DNA of 64,000 nucleotides, taken from NCBI RefSeq assembly GCF_042652985.1, contig NZ_JBHSHQ010000009.1, positions 1 to 64,000 on the forward strand, read 5' to 3'. Under the pieces are notes generated by a model that ran no database searches, was not told the origin of the DNA, and was given only the letters and a program-made list of their open reading frames with translations. Positions 9,257 through 16,922 of this stretch are shown piece by piece. The stretch's first letter is position 1. The number at the start of each line of letters is the position of its first letter. The DNA comes from Ruoffia tabacinasalis (GTDB taxonomy: Bacteria; Bacillota; Bacilli; Lactobacillales; Aerococcaceae). The translations under genes were made by a program, and so were the position numbers.

Positions 9257-9337
9257 CGTACCGCCTTCTTTCTGCAAATTAAATTCTAGCTTAACCGATA
9301 TCTACGATCCCCATCGGTCACTTTTATTCGTAGACTC

Positions 9338-9366
9338 AGTATAACTGAATTCATAAAATCTAACAA
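9338..9366 (-). promoter_or_regulatory. Promoter of the folD operon
   Basis: On the minus strand TTGTTA (9361-9366) is followed after 17 bases by TATACT (9338-9343), close to the sigma-A consensus. The predicted leader is about 75 nt. Around and after the start site two 6-7 bp inverted repeats interleave: TCTACGA 9301-9307 with 9328-9334, and ACCGAT 9294-9299 with 9313-9318. A weaker dyad GTCGG/CCGAC (9372-9396) lies just upstream of the -35. Confidence 0.6.
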
Positions 9367-9441
9367 TCTTAGTCGGCACTTAAAGTGAGTAACCGACCTC
9401 ATCGTTCGAATTCTTTGAGTAAAACTTTTCAATCACAAAAA

Positions 9442-9497
9442 CGAACTTTAAATATCAAACTCAGCGAATTAGCCGAGTTCATAATATTTAAAGTTCG
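9442..9497 (-). terminator. Intrinsic terminator of the DUF1002 gene
   Basis: A 14-bp perfect stem (CGAACTTTAAATAT with its complement) encloses a second 8-bp stem (AACTCGGC with GCTGAGTT, one G-U pair). On the minus strand the stem is followed directly by TTTTT. It lies 43 bases after the stop of the secreted protein gene. Confidence 0.85.
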
Positions 9498-9539
9498 ATA
9501 CTTATTTATTGAATTGTCATTGAGAATCTAACTGGTTGA

Positions 9540-11288
9540 TTATTCAACAGGATCAGTTAATTCCTCTGCAGGTTGTTCTTCCGTTTCAGTTGCTTCACTT
9601 TCTGATAAGTCTTCACCTGGCTCTTCTTCGACTGGAACTTCCTCAGAAGGAACGTCTTCTGGAAGTGACTCTTCAGATGAAACTTCATCTTCACTTGTCT
9701 CTTCTTCTGAACTTGTTTCTTCTACTTCTGATTCTTCTGGAACATAACCAGGAAGAGTGTAGTCTGCTGGAATTTCAACTTGTGATTGGTATAAGTTCTC
9801 TACAGAAACTCCGTAGATAGCGTTAAAGTCGTAAGCAGCTTGTAATGGAACCATCTCATTCGTTACAACATCTAATTCACTCATCACGTCTGTCGCAACG
9901 TCAAATGAATACATTGTGAAATCAGCTTGGTTACCCGCTGGATTATCCCACATGTTTTCTAATGTAATAACAGTGCCTTCTTGAGTTGGATTCACATAGT
10001 TATACACTTGCGGTGCGCGACCAGTAGCAATCGCTAAGCTTGAAATAATTTCTGCTTGAACTGGATTTGATGCTTTTAAGCCTTCAAAAGCGTTTAATTT
10101 GTTTGTCCAGTTTTCTTTAATGCTTGCAAAACCAGGTTGATACTCACCAGATGCAATAAATTCATCTTGGTTCGCAGCGTATTGATACATTACAGTTCTT
10201 AAGTGGTTTAAAGCAGATTTTTCTTCAGATGTTAAATCTGGAGACATTGCTTCAAAGACAAATGTATCGCTATAAACACGGTCAACAACTTCACCAGCTT
10301 CAATCACTCGATATAATTCATCCGAGAATGCTTGTAAGATTGGGTGATAAGTTTCAGTGTCAGAGAAGTCCACACGTTCAGCAGCTAATAATTCCTCAGC
10401 TGGAACTGCGCCTTCTAAGCCAGCTAACACATCTGTCCAATCTTCTTGGATACTTTGTTCAAGTTGTCCAATTGTATCTTCAGATTGTGCTGCTTCAGTA
10501 TTAGCAAACTCTTGTGCGAATTCTTCTAAAGCAAGTTGTAATTCTTCATCAGATACGCCGTAATTGTTTGTAATGTTGTTGACGATATTATTGATATTTG
10601 TGTTAGTTTCTTCACTGTTATCAACATCGACGTCTGAGTTTTCAGCATTAATATTAGTATTTACAATTTCTTGTTTAATTTCTGAAATCATTTGGTTGAC
10701 TTGTGAATCAGAAATTGTTGCTCCTTCGCTCTCAATAATTTCATTTACTAAAGAAATTTCATTTTGAGCTACTTGAACATCTTCAGGATTTAATGCAACA
10801 CCTTGTTGCTCTAGTAATGCATAAACACCTGCTAAAGCACCTTCACCTGTTACAGGAGATACTGTCGCAATACGGATTTGAGCGTTACGTGCACCGGCAG
10901 TAATTGCAGCATTTTGGTAAGTTGTTGCTGATACGCCAGTGATGTTTTGAGGTGTGACGATTTGAACTTGAACACCGTAGCCTTCGTTCATACCTTGGAT
11001 GTATGCACTTGAGTATACAACTGTTCCTGGACCTGAACCATCTTGTAAGTATTGATTAATCATCGTTCCATCAACATAGATAATGTTACTTGAATCAACG
11101 GCGTTTGCACCTAACAATTGTAATGTTTGTTGTGCTTGGTTTTGATCTAATGATCCACCTAAGGCAACTAATTGTGATTCTTGTGCCTGAGCGTGTTGAA
11201 TACCATCTGTATTAAAGTTTAATACTGGTTGAGCTAATGGTGCACCGACTAAGGCAACCATTGCTGATAATAGTAATCTCTTTTTCAT
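9540..11288 (-). CDS. Secreted DUF1002 protein with acidic Ser/Glu tail
   Basis: The function is not known. Residues 1 to about 35 form a signal peptide (KKR, hydrophobic core, AQA cleavage site). Residues about 38-185 resemble the DUF1002/YpuA family, with ALGGSLDQNQAQQTL, VVYSSAYIQ and an Ala/Gly-rich stretch. A region rich in Asn and acidic residues follows, then a helical segment. The last 75 residues are a low-complexity Glu/Ser/Thr/Val/Pro tail without LPxTG or a membrane anchor. The protein should be exported and either released or held by charge. It is transcribed alone, between two terminators. The domain call is moderately sure; the role is open. Confidence 0.75.
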   Translation of the reverse strand: MKKRLLLSAMVALVGAPLAQPVLNFNTDGIQHAQAQESQLVALGGSLDQNQAQQTLQLLGANAVDSSNIIYVDGTMINQYLQDGSGPGTVVYSSAYIQGMNEGYGVQVQIVTPQNITGVSATTYQNAAITAGARNAQIRIATVSPVTGEGALAGVYALLEQQGVALNPEDVQVAQNEISLVNEIIESEGATISDSQVNQMISEIKQEIVNTNINAENSDVDVDNSEETNTNINNIVNNITNNYGVSDEELQLALEEFAQEFANTEAAQSEDTIGQLEQSIQEDWTDVLAGLEGAVPAEELLAAERVDFSDTETYHPILQAFSDELYRVIEAGEVVDRVYSDTFVFEAMSPDLTSEEKSALNHLRTVMYQYAANQDEFIASGEYQPGFASIKENWTNKLNAFEGLKASNPVQAEIISSLAIATGRAPQVYNYVNPTQEGTVITLENMWDNPAGNQADFTMYSFDVATDVMSELDVVTNEMVPLQAAYDFNAIYGVSVENLYQSQVEIPADYTLPGYVPEESEVEETSSEEETSEDEVSSEESLPEDVPSEEVPVEEEPGEDLSESEATETEEQPAEELTDPVE

Positions 11289-11313
11289 TTATATACCCCA
11301 TTTATAATTTTTA

Positions 11314-11331
11314 TGTACTCTTATTATATCA
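11314..11331 (-). promoter_or_regulatory. Extended -10 promoter of the DUF1002 gene
   Basis: Minus strand TGATATAAT about 30 bases before the start codon is a perfect extended -10 element. No good -35 is visible, as expected for this promoter class. A GGGG ribosome site precedes the ATG. Confidence 0.6.
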
Positions 11332-11370
11332 CAGAATATTTCTTTATTTTACTTTGAGGCATTTATGCAA

Positions 11371-11407
11371 ATATTATTCATACATTTTTCGTAAATGTGA
11401 ATAATAT
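11371..11407. repeat. 37-bp palindrome upstream of the DUF1002 promoter
   Basis: ATATTATTCA (11371-11380) and TGAATAATAT (11398-11407) form a 10-bp perfect inverted repeat whose centre contains a further CATT/AATG match. It lies about 45-80 bases upstream of the -10. No T-run follows, so it looks more like a protein-binding dyad than a terminator. Confidence 0.5.
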
Positions 11408-11423
11408 TTAGTATTAGATGGCA

Positions 11424-11456
11424 AAAAACGCCATCCAACTGAATGGATCGCGTTTT
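11424..11456. terminator. Bidirectional terminator after nusB
   Basis: AAAAACGC and ATCCA pair with TGGAT and GCGTTTTT around a 5-base loop with one internal mismatch. The A-run/T-run symmetry lets it work on both strands. It lies 5 bases after the nusB stop. Confidence 0.8.
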
Positions 11457-11461
11457 TCTGC

Positions 11462-11917
11462 TTATTCATTATCGGCTTTTGTATCATCTAAAACTTTTGC
11501 AACAACACCACTCACGAATTGACGAGATTTGTCGTCACTAAAGAATTTACTTAATTCAATCGCTTCGTCAGCTGCTACATTGTTTGGAACTTCTTCTTTT
11601 GAAACGAAAAAGATTTCATAGAATGCGACGCGTAAAATAATTAAATCAATACGTGCGATTCGGTCTAAACTCCAACCTGTTAAATAAGGTTCAATGAGTT
11701 TATCAATTTCGGTTTCTTTTGAACGAACTCCTTCGATGAGCTCATAAAAGTATTCATTATCGATACCTTCATAGCCTTCTTCAGGAAATACGCCTGCTTC
11801 CAATGCATAAGCCACAGCTTCATTGATATCTAAATCTTTGTGAGCTGAAATCATCTGATAAAGTGTTTGGACAACAACTTGACGCACTTCGCGTCGCTTC
11901 ACTACTTTCTTACTCAA
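11462..11917 (-). CDS. nusB: Transcription antitermination factor NusB
   Basis: NusB binds boxA with NusE/S10 and supports rRNA antitermination. The all-helical family pattern begins with KRREVRQVVVQTLYQM and ends with the DDKSRQFVSGVVAKVLD segment. No ATG is available at the right place. I choose the TTG that overlaps the upstream Asp23 stop (151 aa, weak GGTGA site); a GTG five codons later is the alternative. A longer frame upstream is only the shadow of the Asp23 gene. The overlap suggests translational coupling. Confidence 0.9.
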   Translation of the reverse strand: MSKKVVKRREVRQVVVQTLYQMISAHKDLDINEAVAYALEAGVFPEEGYEGIDNEYFYELIEGVRSKETEIDKLIEPYLTGWSLDRIARIDLIILRVAFYEIFFVSKEEVPNNVAADEAIELSKFFSDDKSRQFVSGVVAKVLDDTKADNE

Positions 11918-12347
11918 AAGCTTCACCAATTGTTTCAACAGCTTCTTCAACAATACTTGCGTCTGATTCTGAAGTTTCAGTCTCAACTGACATAACGTGA
12001 ACATTGACTTCTGTCACTGCTAAGTCGGTCATGAATAGAATTTGTTCTTTCACCTTATCTTGGATGGCAATTGCAATTTCAGGTACTGAGTAACCATAAT
12101 GAACACGAATTTCAACGTCGACAACGATTGAATTGTTCTCTGTTTTGATTTTTGTGTTAATACGGTCACGGTCCATCCCTAAGAAGTTTCCTACTTCTTT
12201 TTGGAAACCAGTTACTTTAGAGGCAACACCTTCGATTTCACTTGCTGCTTGAGCGGCAATTGATTCTAGGACACCTGTGGTAATTTTAATTTCGCCTAAA
12301 TTTTCTTTCGCTTGTGTTTCAAATGGTACTTCGGTTATTTTAGCCAT
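11910..12347 (-). CDS. Asp23/Gls24 family protein (YqhY-like)
   Basis: Small cytosolic envelope-stress-type protein with the Asp23 signature: GEIKITTGVLESIAAQAASEIEGV near the N-terminus and the VDVEIRVHYGYSVPEIAIAIQDKV core. The YqhY branch is encoded next to nusB in many Firmicutes and has been linked to fatty-acid synthesis control in Bacillus. A glutamate-rich tail of about 25 residues is present. AAAGGAGGG supports the start. The gene usually found upstream, efp, is not here. Confidence 0.9.
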   Translation of the reverse strand: MAKITEVPFETQAKENLGEIKITTGVLESIAAQAASEIEGVASKVTGFQKEVGNFLGMDRDRINTKIKTENNSIVVDVEIRVHYGYSVPEIAIAIQDKVKEQILFMTDLAVTEVNVHVMSVETETSESDASIVEEAVETIGEAFE

Positions 12348-12421
12348 AATAGCCCTCCTTTATATACTTTACTCATCTATGTTCGCATTTTCCTTATTGT
12401 AGCGGAATTTCTTAGAAAGTG

Positions 12422-13486
12422 CTATACAATTATTAATTTTTTAGGACTACGGTTTAAACTTTCTACCCCGTCTGCTTTAACAATTAAGTCATCTTCAATA
12501 CGAACGCCACCTAAACCAGAGACATAAATACCAGGTTCATTAGTAATGATATTGTTTTCAACTAATGGTTTCTCATTTCGGCTAGCAACCGCTGGTCCTT
12601 CATGAACATCTAAACCAATCCCATGACCTGTCGTATGACCAAAGTTTGGTCCATAGCCTTTCTCAGTAATGTAATCACGTGCAAGGGCATCGACTTCTTT
12701 CCCTGTCATCCCTGCTTTAGTTCCAGCAATTACACGGTTATGGGCTTCTAGGACGATATTGTAAATCTCTTCTAATTTCGGATCTACTTCACCTACAGCA
12801 ATTGTACGTGTCATATCTGAAGTATAACCTTTGTAGTAGCAACCAAAGTCAAGGGTTACTAAATCACCGTGTTCAATTACTTTATCACTGGCAACACCGT
12901 GAGGCATTGACGATCTTACGCCACTGGCAACAATTGTATCAAATGACATGCCTGATGCCCCTTTACCTTTTAAGAAGCGGTCTAATTCGTTCGCCACTTC
13001 AATTTCGGTAACACCTGGTTTGATAAACGTTAAGATATGTTCAAAGGCTTGGTCAGTAATGTCACAAGCTTCACGAATCGTTTCAATTTCGTCTTCGCTT
13101 TTAACTTCACGAATCGTTTCAATGACACCTGATGTTTGAACTAACATTGGTTCGAATAAGTCACTTAAACGAGAATAAGTTGAAACATTCATATCATCAG
13201 CTTCAATTCCCATAGCTTTAACGTCTTCTGCGTTAAGAAGTTTGCTAATTTCTTCATACATTTTTCCTTGATGGATAATGACATCAAAGCCTTTAGCTTG
13301 TTCTTTGGCTTGGTCAGTATATCGGAAGTCTGTAATAAAGTATTCGTGTTCAGGCGTAATAACAATTAAACCCGCTGATCCTGTAAAGCTTGATAAGTAG
13401 CGTACATTTTTAGGCGTTGTCACTAAAAATGCATCTAAGTTTTGTTCTTTCATTTCTGATCTTAATTCAGTTATTCTATTATTCAT
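12422..13486 (-). CDS. M24 family Xaa-Pro aminopeptidase/dipeptidase
   Basis: The enzyme cleaves peptides with proline in second position. The N-terminal creatinase-like domain (about 1-125) precedes a pita-bread metallopeptidase domain. The metal ligands can be read: DFGCYYKGYTSDMTR (two Asp), GHTTGHGIG (His), NEPGIY (Glu) and GGVRIEDD (Glu). The 354 aa length matches YqhT/PapA. It lies between the comG operon and the Asp23-nusB pair, 74 bases before the latter. Exact substrate preference is not visible. Confidence 0.93.
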   Translation of the reverse strand: MNNRITELRSEMKEQNLDAFLVTTPKNVRYLSSFTGSAGLIVITPEHEYFITDFRYTDQAKEQAKGFDVIIHQGKMYEEISKLLNAEDVKAMGIEADDMNVSTYSRLSDLFEPMLVQTSGVIETIREVKSEDEIETIREACDITDQAFEHILTFIKPGVTEIEVANELDRFLKGKGASGMSFDTIVASGVRSSMPHGVASDKVIEHGDLVTLDFGCYYKGYTSDMTRTIAVGEVDPKLEEIYNIVLEAHNRVIAGTKAGMTGKEVDALARDYITEKGYGPNFGHTTGHGIGLDVHEGPAVASRNEKPLVENNIITNEPGIYVSGLGGVRIEDDLIVKADGVESLNRSPKKLIIV

Positions 13487-13580
13487 ACTTTGCCCTCTTT
13501 CTAAATCAATAGTTGTATTATATCAAATAAAACATAGATGTTAAACTTGTTGCTATTATTAATTTAAATGAAGGGATGGC

Positions 13581-14342
13581 TTAAATACCCTCAGTGAACT
13601 CTCTCTCGAAAAGGTAACCCCTCCAGCGAACGGAGTAGTTATATCGCATTTGTTCCCTTTGTTGTTGTCGACTAAATGACCGTGGCAGTAATTCCGTTGA
13701 CCACATTTCAATCCCATTTGATCGGGAGTAACTCGTGAGACCATGATTAGTTTGTATTTGTAACGGCCCAATATCTTCTGGGGTCCAGTCATATGTCCTT
13801 AGGAAATCATCTACTTTACTCAAACGGAAGCCTTGGTCCAATAAAGATGCCTCTGTCGCTTTCCATAAGGCTTCAAGTTCTGGATTGCTTCCTTCAACTT
13901 GACCTGGTCGTGTAATCACGCCACTACAAACGATGGCATTGAATGCATCACAATAGTCTAGCGCTACCTCTTGTAAAAATACCTCTTGAGTATAAACATA
14001 TAGTTGCTCGTATTGTTGGTTAGCGGCTAATTGTAAGACACCAAATTGCTTATGTGAATCGATGTGATCTAAGACTTGTTTCGGTTTATAAGCCGTAGCC
14101 TGTTCATTAAAGCGTATCATAATGGCTTCTTCTAAGTTTTGTGCGTCCATCTGTTCAATCGGTGGCAATAAATTCATCACAAGTTCTTCTTGAATGTTCG
14201 CTGTGTAATAATCATTAAAATTCAAATACCGACTTAAGTTGATTTGATTGAGTTTCAGTAAGCCCCAATAGATGAGTTGGCTAACGAGTAGAAAGATAAT
14301 AACGTAAACCATAACCATTCCTTGTTTGTTATTTCGCATCAT
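13581..14342 (-). CDS. comGG: ComGG-like competence pilus protein
   Basis: Last gene of the comG operon. It starts with a short positive stretch and a hydrophobic segment (GMVMVYVIIFLLVSQLIYWGLL, about residues 8-30) as in minor pseudopilins. The rest has no motif I recognise. At 253 aa it is about twice the size of Bacillus ComGG. The C-terminus holds aromatic- and Arg-rich sequence, and two Cys lie near residues 130-140 (CDAF...CSG). The call rests mainly on position and N-terminus. It could be a lineage-specific tip or adhesin subunit. Confidence 0.7.
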   Translation of the reverse strand: MMRNNKQGMVMVYVIIFLLVSQLIYWGLLKLNQINLSRYLNFNDYYTANIQEELVMNLLPPIEQMDAQNLEEAIMIRFNEQATAYKPKQVLDHIDSHKQFGVLQLAANQQYEQLYVYTQEVFLQEVALDYCDAFNAIVCSGVITRPGQVEGSNPELEALWKATEASLLDQGFRLSKVDDFLRTYDWTPEDIGPLQIQTNHGLTSYSRSNGIEMWSTELLPRSFSRQQQREQMRYNYSVRWRGYLFEREFTEGI

Positions 14343-14355
14343 AATACTCCTCTAA

Positions 14356-14793
14356 TTAGCTTTTTAGTTTCACTGAAATGAAGCCCGAAAAGACTTGTCC
14401 ATTATTAAAGGTTACCGTAACACTCACTTTGCTAGCAACTTGAAATACTTGCCAAGAATATACGTCGTACAATAAAGGTTGATGACCGGGTGCGATATAA
14501 ATTTTATTGTTCTGGTTGATGATGCGACTACTTCTCTTTGTTTCAGTACTTTCAATGCGAATAAGGTTAGAATCAACCCCTGTCACCGTATATTTTTCCA
14601 ATTCTAATTCAAGCAGCGTCATAAAGTGTAAGAAATCCGCACTGCGATCCGTGCGAATTTCTGTTTCAATTGTGTTGTAACTATTGTAGATTGTCATAAT
14701 GGAATGCATGAATAAACTCAGTACGAATAGACTGATTATTACTTCTAACAAAGTAAATCCTTTTTTAAAAGTTGAGGTCTTGAATTTCGACAT
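14356..14793 (-). CDS. comGF: Competence minor pseudopilin ComGF
   Basis: A class III (type IV pilin-like) signal is present: KKGFTLLEVIISLFVLSLF, with cleavage expected between G and F by the prepilin peptidase. The C-terminal part contains the ComGF-type NGQVFSGFISV ending. I start at the ATG reading MSKFKTS because GGGAG lies eight bases upstream; a GTG three codons earlier is possible. It overlaps comGE by about 29 bases. Confidence 0.85.
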   Translation of the reverse strand: MSKFKTSTFKKGFTLLEVIISLFVLSLFMHSIMTIYNSYNTIETEIRTDRSADFLHFMTLLELELEKYTVTGVDSNLIRIESTETKRSSRIINQNNKIYIAPGHQPLLYDVYSWQVFQVASKVSVTVTFNNGQVFSGFISVKLKS

Positions 14794-15127
14794 ACAATTC
14801 ACTCCCGCCTTCTAGCGATATGTAACAATAATTTAAATCACATGCGAATTCACTCACGTTATCTTCATTTAAGGCTTCCCAATTTAGAATTAATTGCTCG
14901 CTCACAAGTGCTTTCGCCTCATCTTCTATCTGTTCATCCAATTCGACATCTACTAATTCTGAGAATAAGCGCCAGGCTTGACTCGTCTGTGACGCATCAT
15001 CTATCCGCCTCAACTCATTATAATAAGCCGGCAAGTAGAGGAGCATCATCGAACTAAATAAGAAAAAACCAATCACCGTTTCTATCGTTGAAAATCCGGC
15101 TTTATGTTTGTAATTCAAATTGACCAT
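14765..15127 (-). CDS. comGE: Competence minor pseudopilin ComGE
   Basis: A 120-residue protein with a prepilin-type N-terminus (KAGFSTIETVIGFFLFSSMML), including the Glu at +5 after the processing site that drives pilus assembly. Remaining residues are acidic and not conserved. It overlaps comGD by 26 bases and comGF at the other end, typical of a translationally coupled pilus operon. Confidence 0.8.
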   Translation of the reverse strand: MVNLNYKHKAGFSTIETVIGFFLFSSMMLLYLPAYYNELRRIDDASQTSQAWRLFSELVDVELDEQIEDEAKALVSEQLILNWEALNEDNVSEFACDLNYCYISLEGGSELYVEIQDLNF

Positions 15128-15533
15128 TCCCTAACTGAAAGACTAAATAAATTCGTTGATTACGATCATAGTCATAAAAACTAATCGTTCTAAATTGATT
15201 CACACCCCCACCTTGCAAATACATAAACATATAAGGTGTTTGAAACTGTATGTGTTCAGGAGCGTCCAACGTCGCAATCCTTTCTTGACTATAAGCATCT
15301 CTAATTCTTAACTGATTTAAACTGGCGTGAAACTCAACTGAAATTAGTCGCTTTTGTAAGATAGCTATTTGTTGAGCTTGCTTTAAGTGACTCATGACTT
15401 CATCAAAGAAGATTCGACTTTCAATTTGCTTACTTAAATTGACATTAGGACGAAACATTAGCAGCAAACTCATGGCTGAAAGTAAGACGAGTACAATTAA
15501 GGACTCCATTAGCGTATAGCCTTTTTTACTCAT
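15102..15533 (-). CDS. comGD: Competence minor pseudopilin ComGD
   Basis: Begins MSKKGYTLMESLIVLVLLSAMSLL, a class III signal with G/Y cleavage and Glu+5. The body fits GspH/ComGD-type pseudopilins (FDEVMSHLKQAQQIAI). It starts 5 bases after the comGC stop. A minor subunit of the transformation pilus that brings DNA through the wall. Confidence 0.88.
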   Translation of the reverse strand: MSKKGYTLMESLIVLVLLSAMSLLLMFRPNVNLSKQIESRIFFDEVMSHLKQAQQIAILQKRLISVEFHASLNQLRIRDAYSQERIATLDAPEHIQFQTPYMFMYLQGGGVNQFRTISFYDYDRNQRIYLVFQLGNGQFELQT

Positions 15534-15538
15534 ACATA

Positions 15539-15838
15539 TTAGTTACCAGTATCATTCGTTAATAAATTTTGAGCTTCTTGGAGTTGACGTTCAGTAATAT
15601 ATCCTTCATCATATAATGTTTGTAAATCGGGCGCCTCAGAACCATTCACCATTTGATACGTACTTGACTGTGTTTCAATTACTTCTTCGATATTTGTACG
15701 TGCTTGTTCATTAATACGCTCTCTTTGCCCTGCGACGTTTGGAATTATGATTGCCATAAGCAGACTTACTACGACTAAAACAATTAGCATCTCGATTAAA
15801 GTAAACGCTTTTTTGTTTAATTTTCTGAATTTTTTCAT
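15539..15838 (-). CDS. comGC: Major competence pseudopilin ComGC
   Basis: A 99-aa major pilin-like subunit. KKAFTLIEMLIVLVVVSLLMAIIIPNV is the classic pilin N-terminus, processed before Phe. The C-terminal segment LQTLYDEGYITERQLQEA matches the conserved ComGC helix. It is assembled by ComGA/ComGB into the pilus that captures DNA. Confidence 0.95.
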   Translation of the reverse strand: MKKFRKLNKKAFTLIEMLIVLVVVSLLMAIIIPNVAGQRERINEQARTNIEEVIETQSSTYQMVNGSEAPDLQTLYDEGYITERQLQEAQNLLTNDTGN

Positions 15839-15854
15839 TATGTTTTATATCCTT

Positions 15855-16922
15855 TCATATGCCTTGCATCGTTAACATAGGTAACATCATCAATAAATAC
15901 ATCGACATGACTAAAATTCCGATTAGGATGAATAATATTGGCTGGACTAAAGTTAGCTTCGCTTGAATATCATCCATCAAATCTAAATAGACTTTCCTTG
16001 AATACAGATAACATTTCTGTGCTGTTTGACTTGTTAACTCTCCTTGGTAAATCACTAAAGGTAATTCCTTCGTAAAGATATTCAACTCATCTAAAATGGC
16101 AGCCAAGTCTTCACCCTTTAACATTCTTTCTTGTATTTCAATGGCTAGTTCACTTAAGAATGGATCAATCGGATAATCGACGATAACCGTCAGCGTTTGT
16201 TGAATAGAATACCCTCCAGAAAAGAAATGCCCTATTTCTTTAGAAACTTTATAAGAACTATAACTTCTTACCCATTTTTCGACTAATGGAATTCGAGTTA
16301 ATATTTGGTAGCGTCTCATTTCACTTTGTTTCAGCAAATACATGTCAACACCGCCATAAATAATTAACACGAAGGCTAGTAATATTCCAAAAATCTGTGG
16401 CAAATAAGTAAAAAAGTAAACTAAAACACGAACTAAATATTGCTCATCATACACTTCTTGCGAAATAAAGCTGGCGACTTGCGGTAGAAGAAATTGCCTC
16501 ATAGCAAATAACATCCCAACCAATCCCACCGCTAGAAATACTGGATAGACTAAGGTTTTTACGAGTTTCTGCTTATAATGATGAGCCTCTTTTAATTGCT
16601 TACTCGCATCAGCCAATGACTCAGTGAATCTGCCTTGTCGTTGGGCGTAGAATAATTGAGCAATGAGTGAATTAGAATAACCTAAAGCACGTAAAGACTT
16701 TTCAAAGGAAATACCCGACTCCAACTGTCTAATGATATAGTCAATCGCCGTTGTTTGTTTCTTCATCAATACACGCATAAAAACTAAACTTTGATGAATA
16801 GAGAAGCCTTCTAACAATAACTCACTTAAAGTTTGCAATAAGTAGGCTTGCAAGTTCTTAGGTATTTTTATATCCTTAGATAATTTCGAATTTAGTATAC
16901 GTTGCTTCATCAATGTAACCAT
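15855..16922 (-). CDS. comGB: Competence pilus inner-membrane platform ComGB
   Basis: A GspF/PilC-type membrane protein with two homologous halves and three hydrophobic segments (about residues 155-175, 205-230 and 330-352). It contains the duplicated motif ...GxSxxQSL/LTV...; ISFEKSL and LPLVIYQGELTSQ are typical. I start at the ATG 8 bases after AAAGG (355 aa), inside the end of comGA; a longer frame begins nine codons earlier without a site. The platform couples the ComGA motor to pilus growth. Confidence 0.9.
   Translation of the reverse strand: MVTLMKQRILNSKLSKDIKIPKNLQAYLLQTLSELLLEGFSIHQSLVFMRVLMKKQTTAIDYIIRQLESGISFEKSLRALGYSNSLIAQLFYAQRQGRFTESLADASKQLKEAHHYKQKLVKTLVYPVFLAVGLVGMLFAMRQFLLPQVASFISQEVYDEQYLVRVLVYFFTYLPQIFGILLAFVLIIYGGVDMYLLKQSEMRRYQILTRIPLVEKWVRSYSSYKVSKEIGHFFSGGYSIQQTLTVIVDYPIDPFLSELAIEIQERMLKGEDLAAILDELNIFTKELPLVIYQGELTSQTAQKCYLYSRKVYLDLMDDIQAKLTLVQPILFILIGILVMSMYLLMMLPMLTMQGI

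Noticed and set aside
9257..9337. THF riboswitch in the folD leader
   Set aside because: The conserved bases I remember for this class are not visible; only simple dyads are present.
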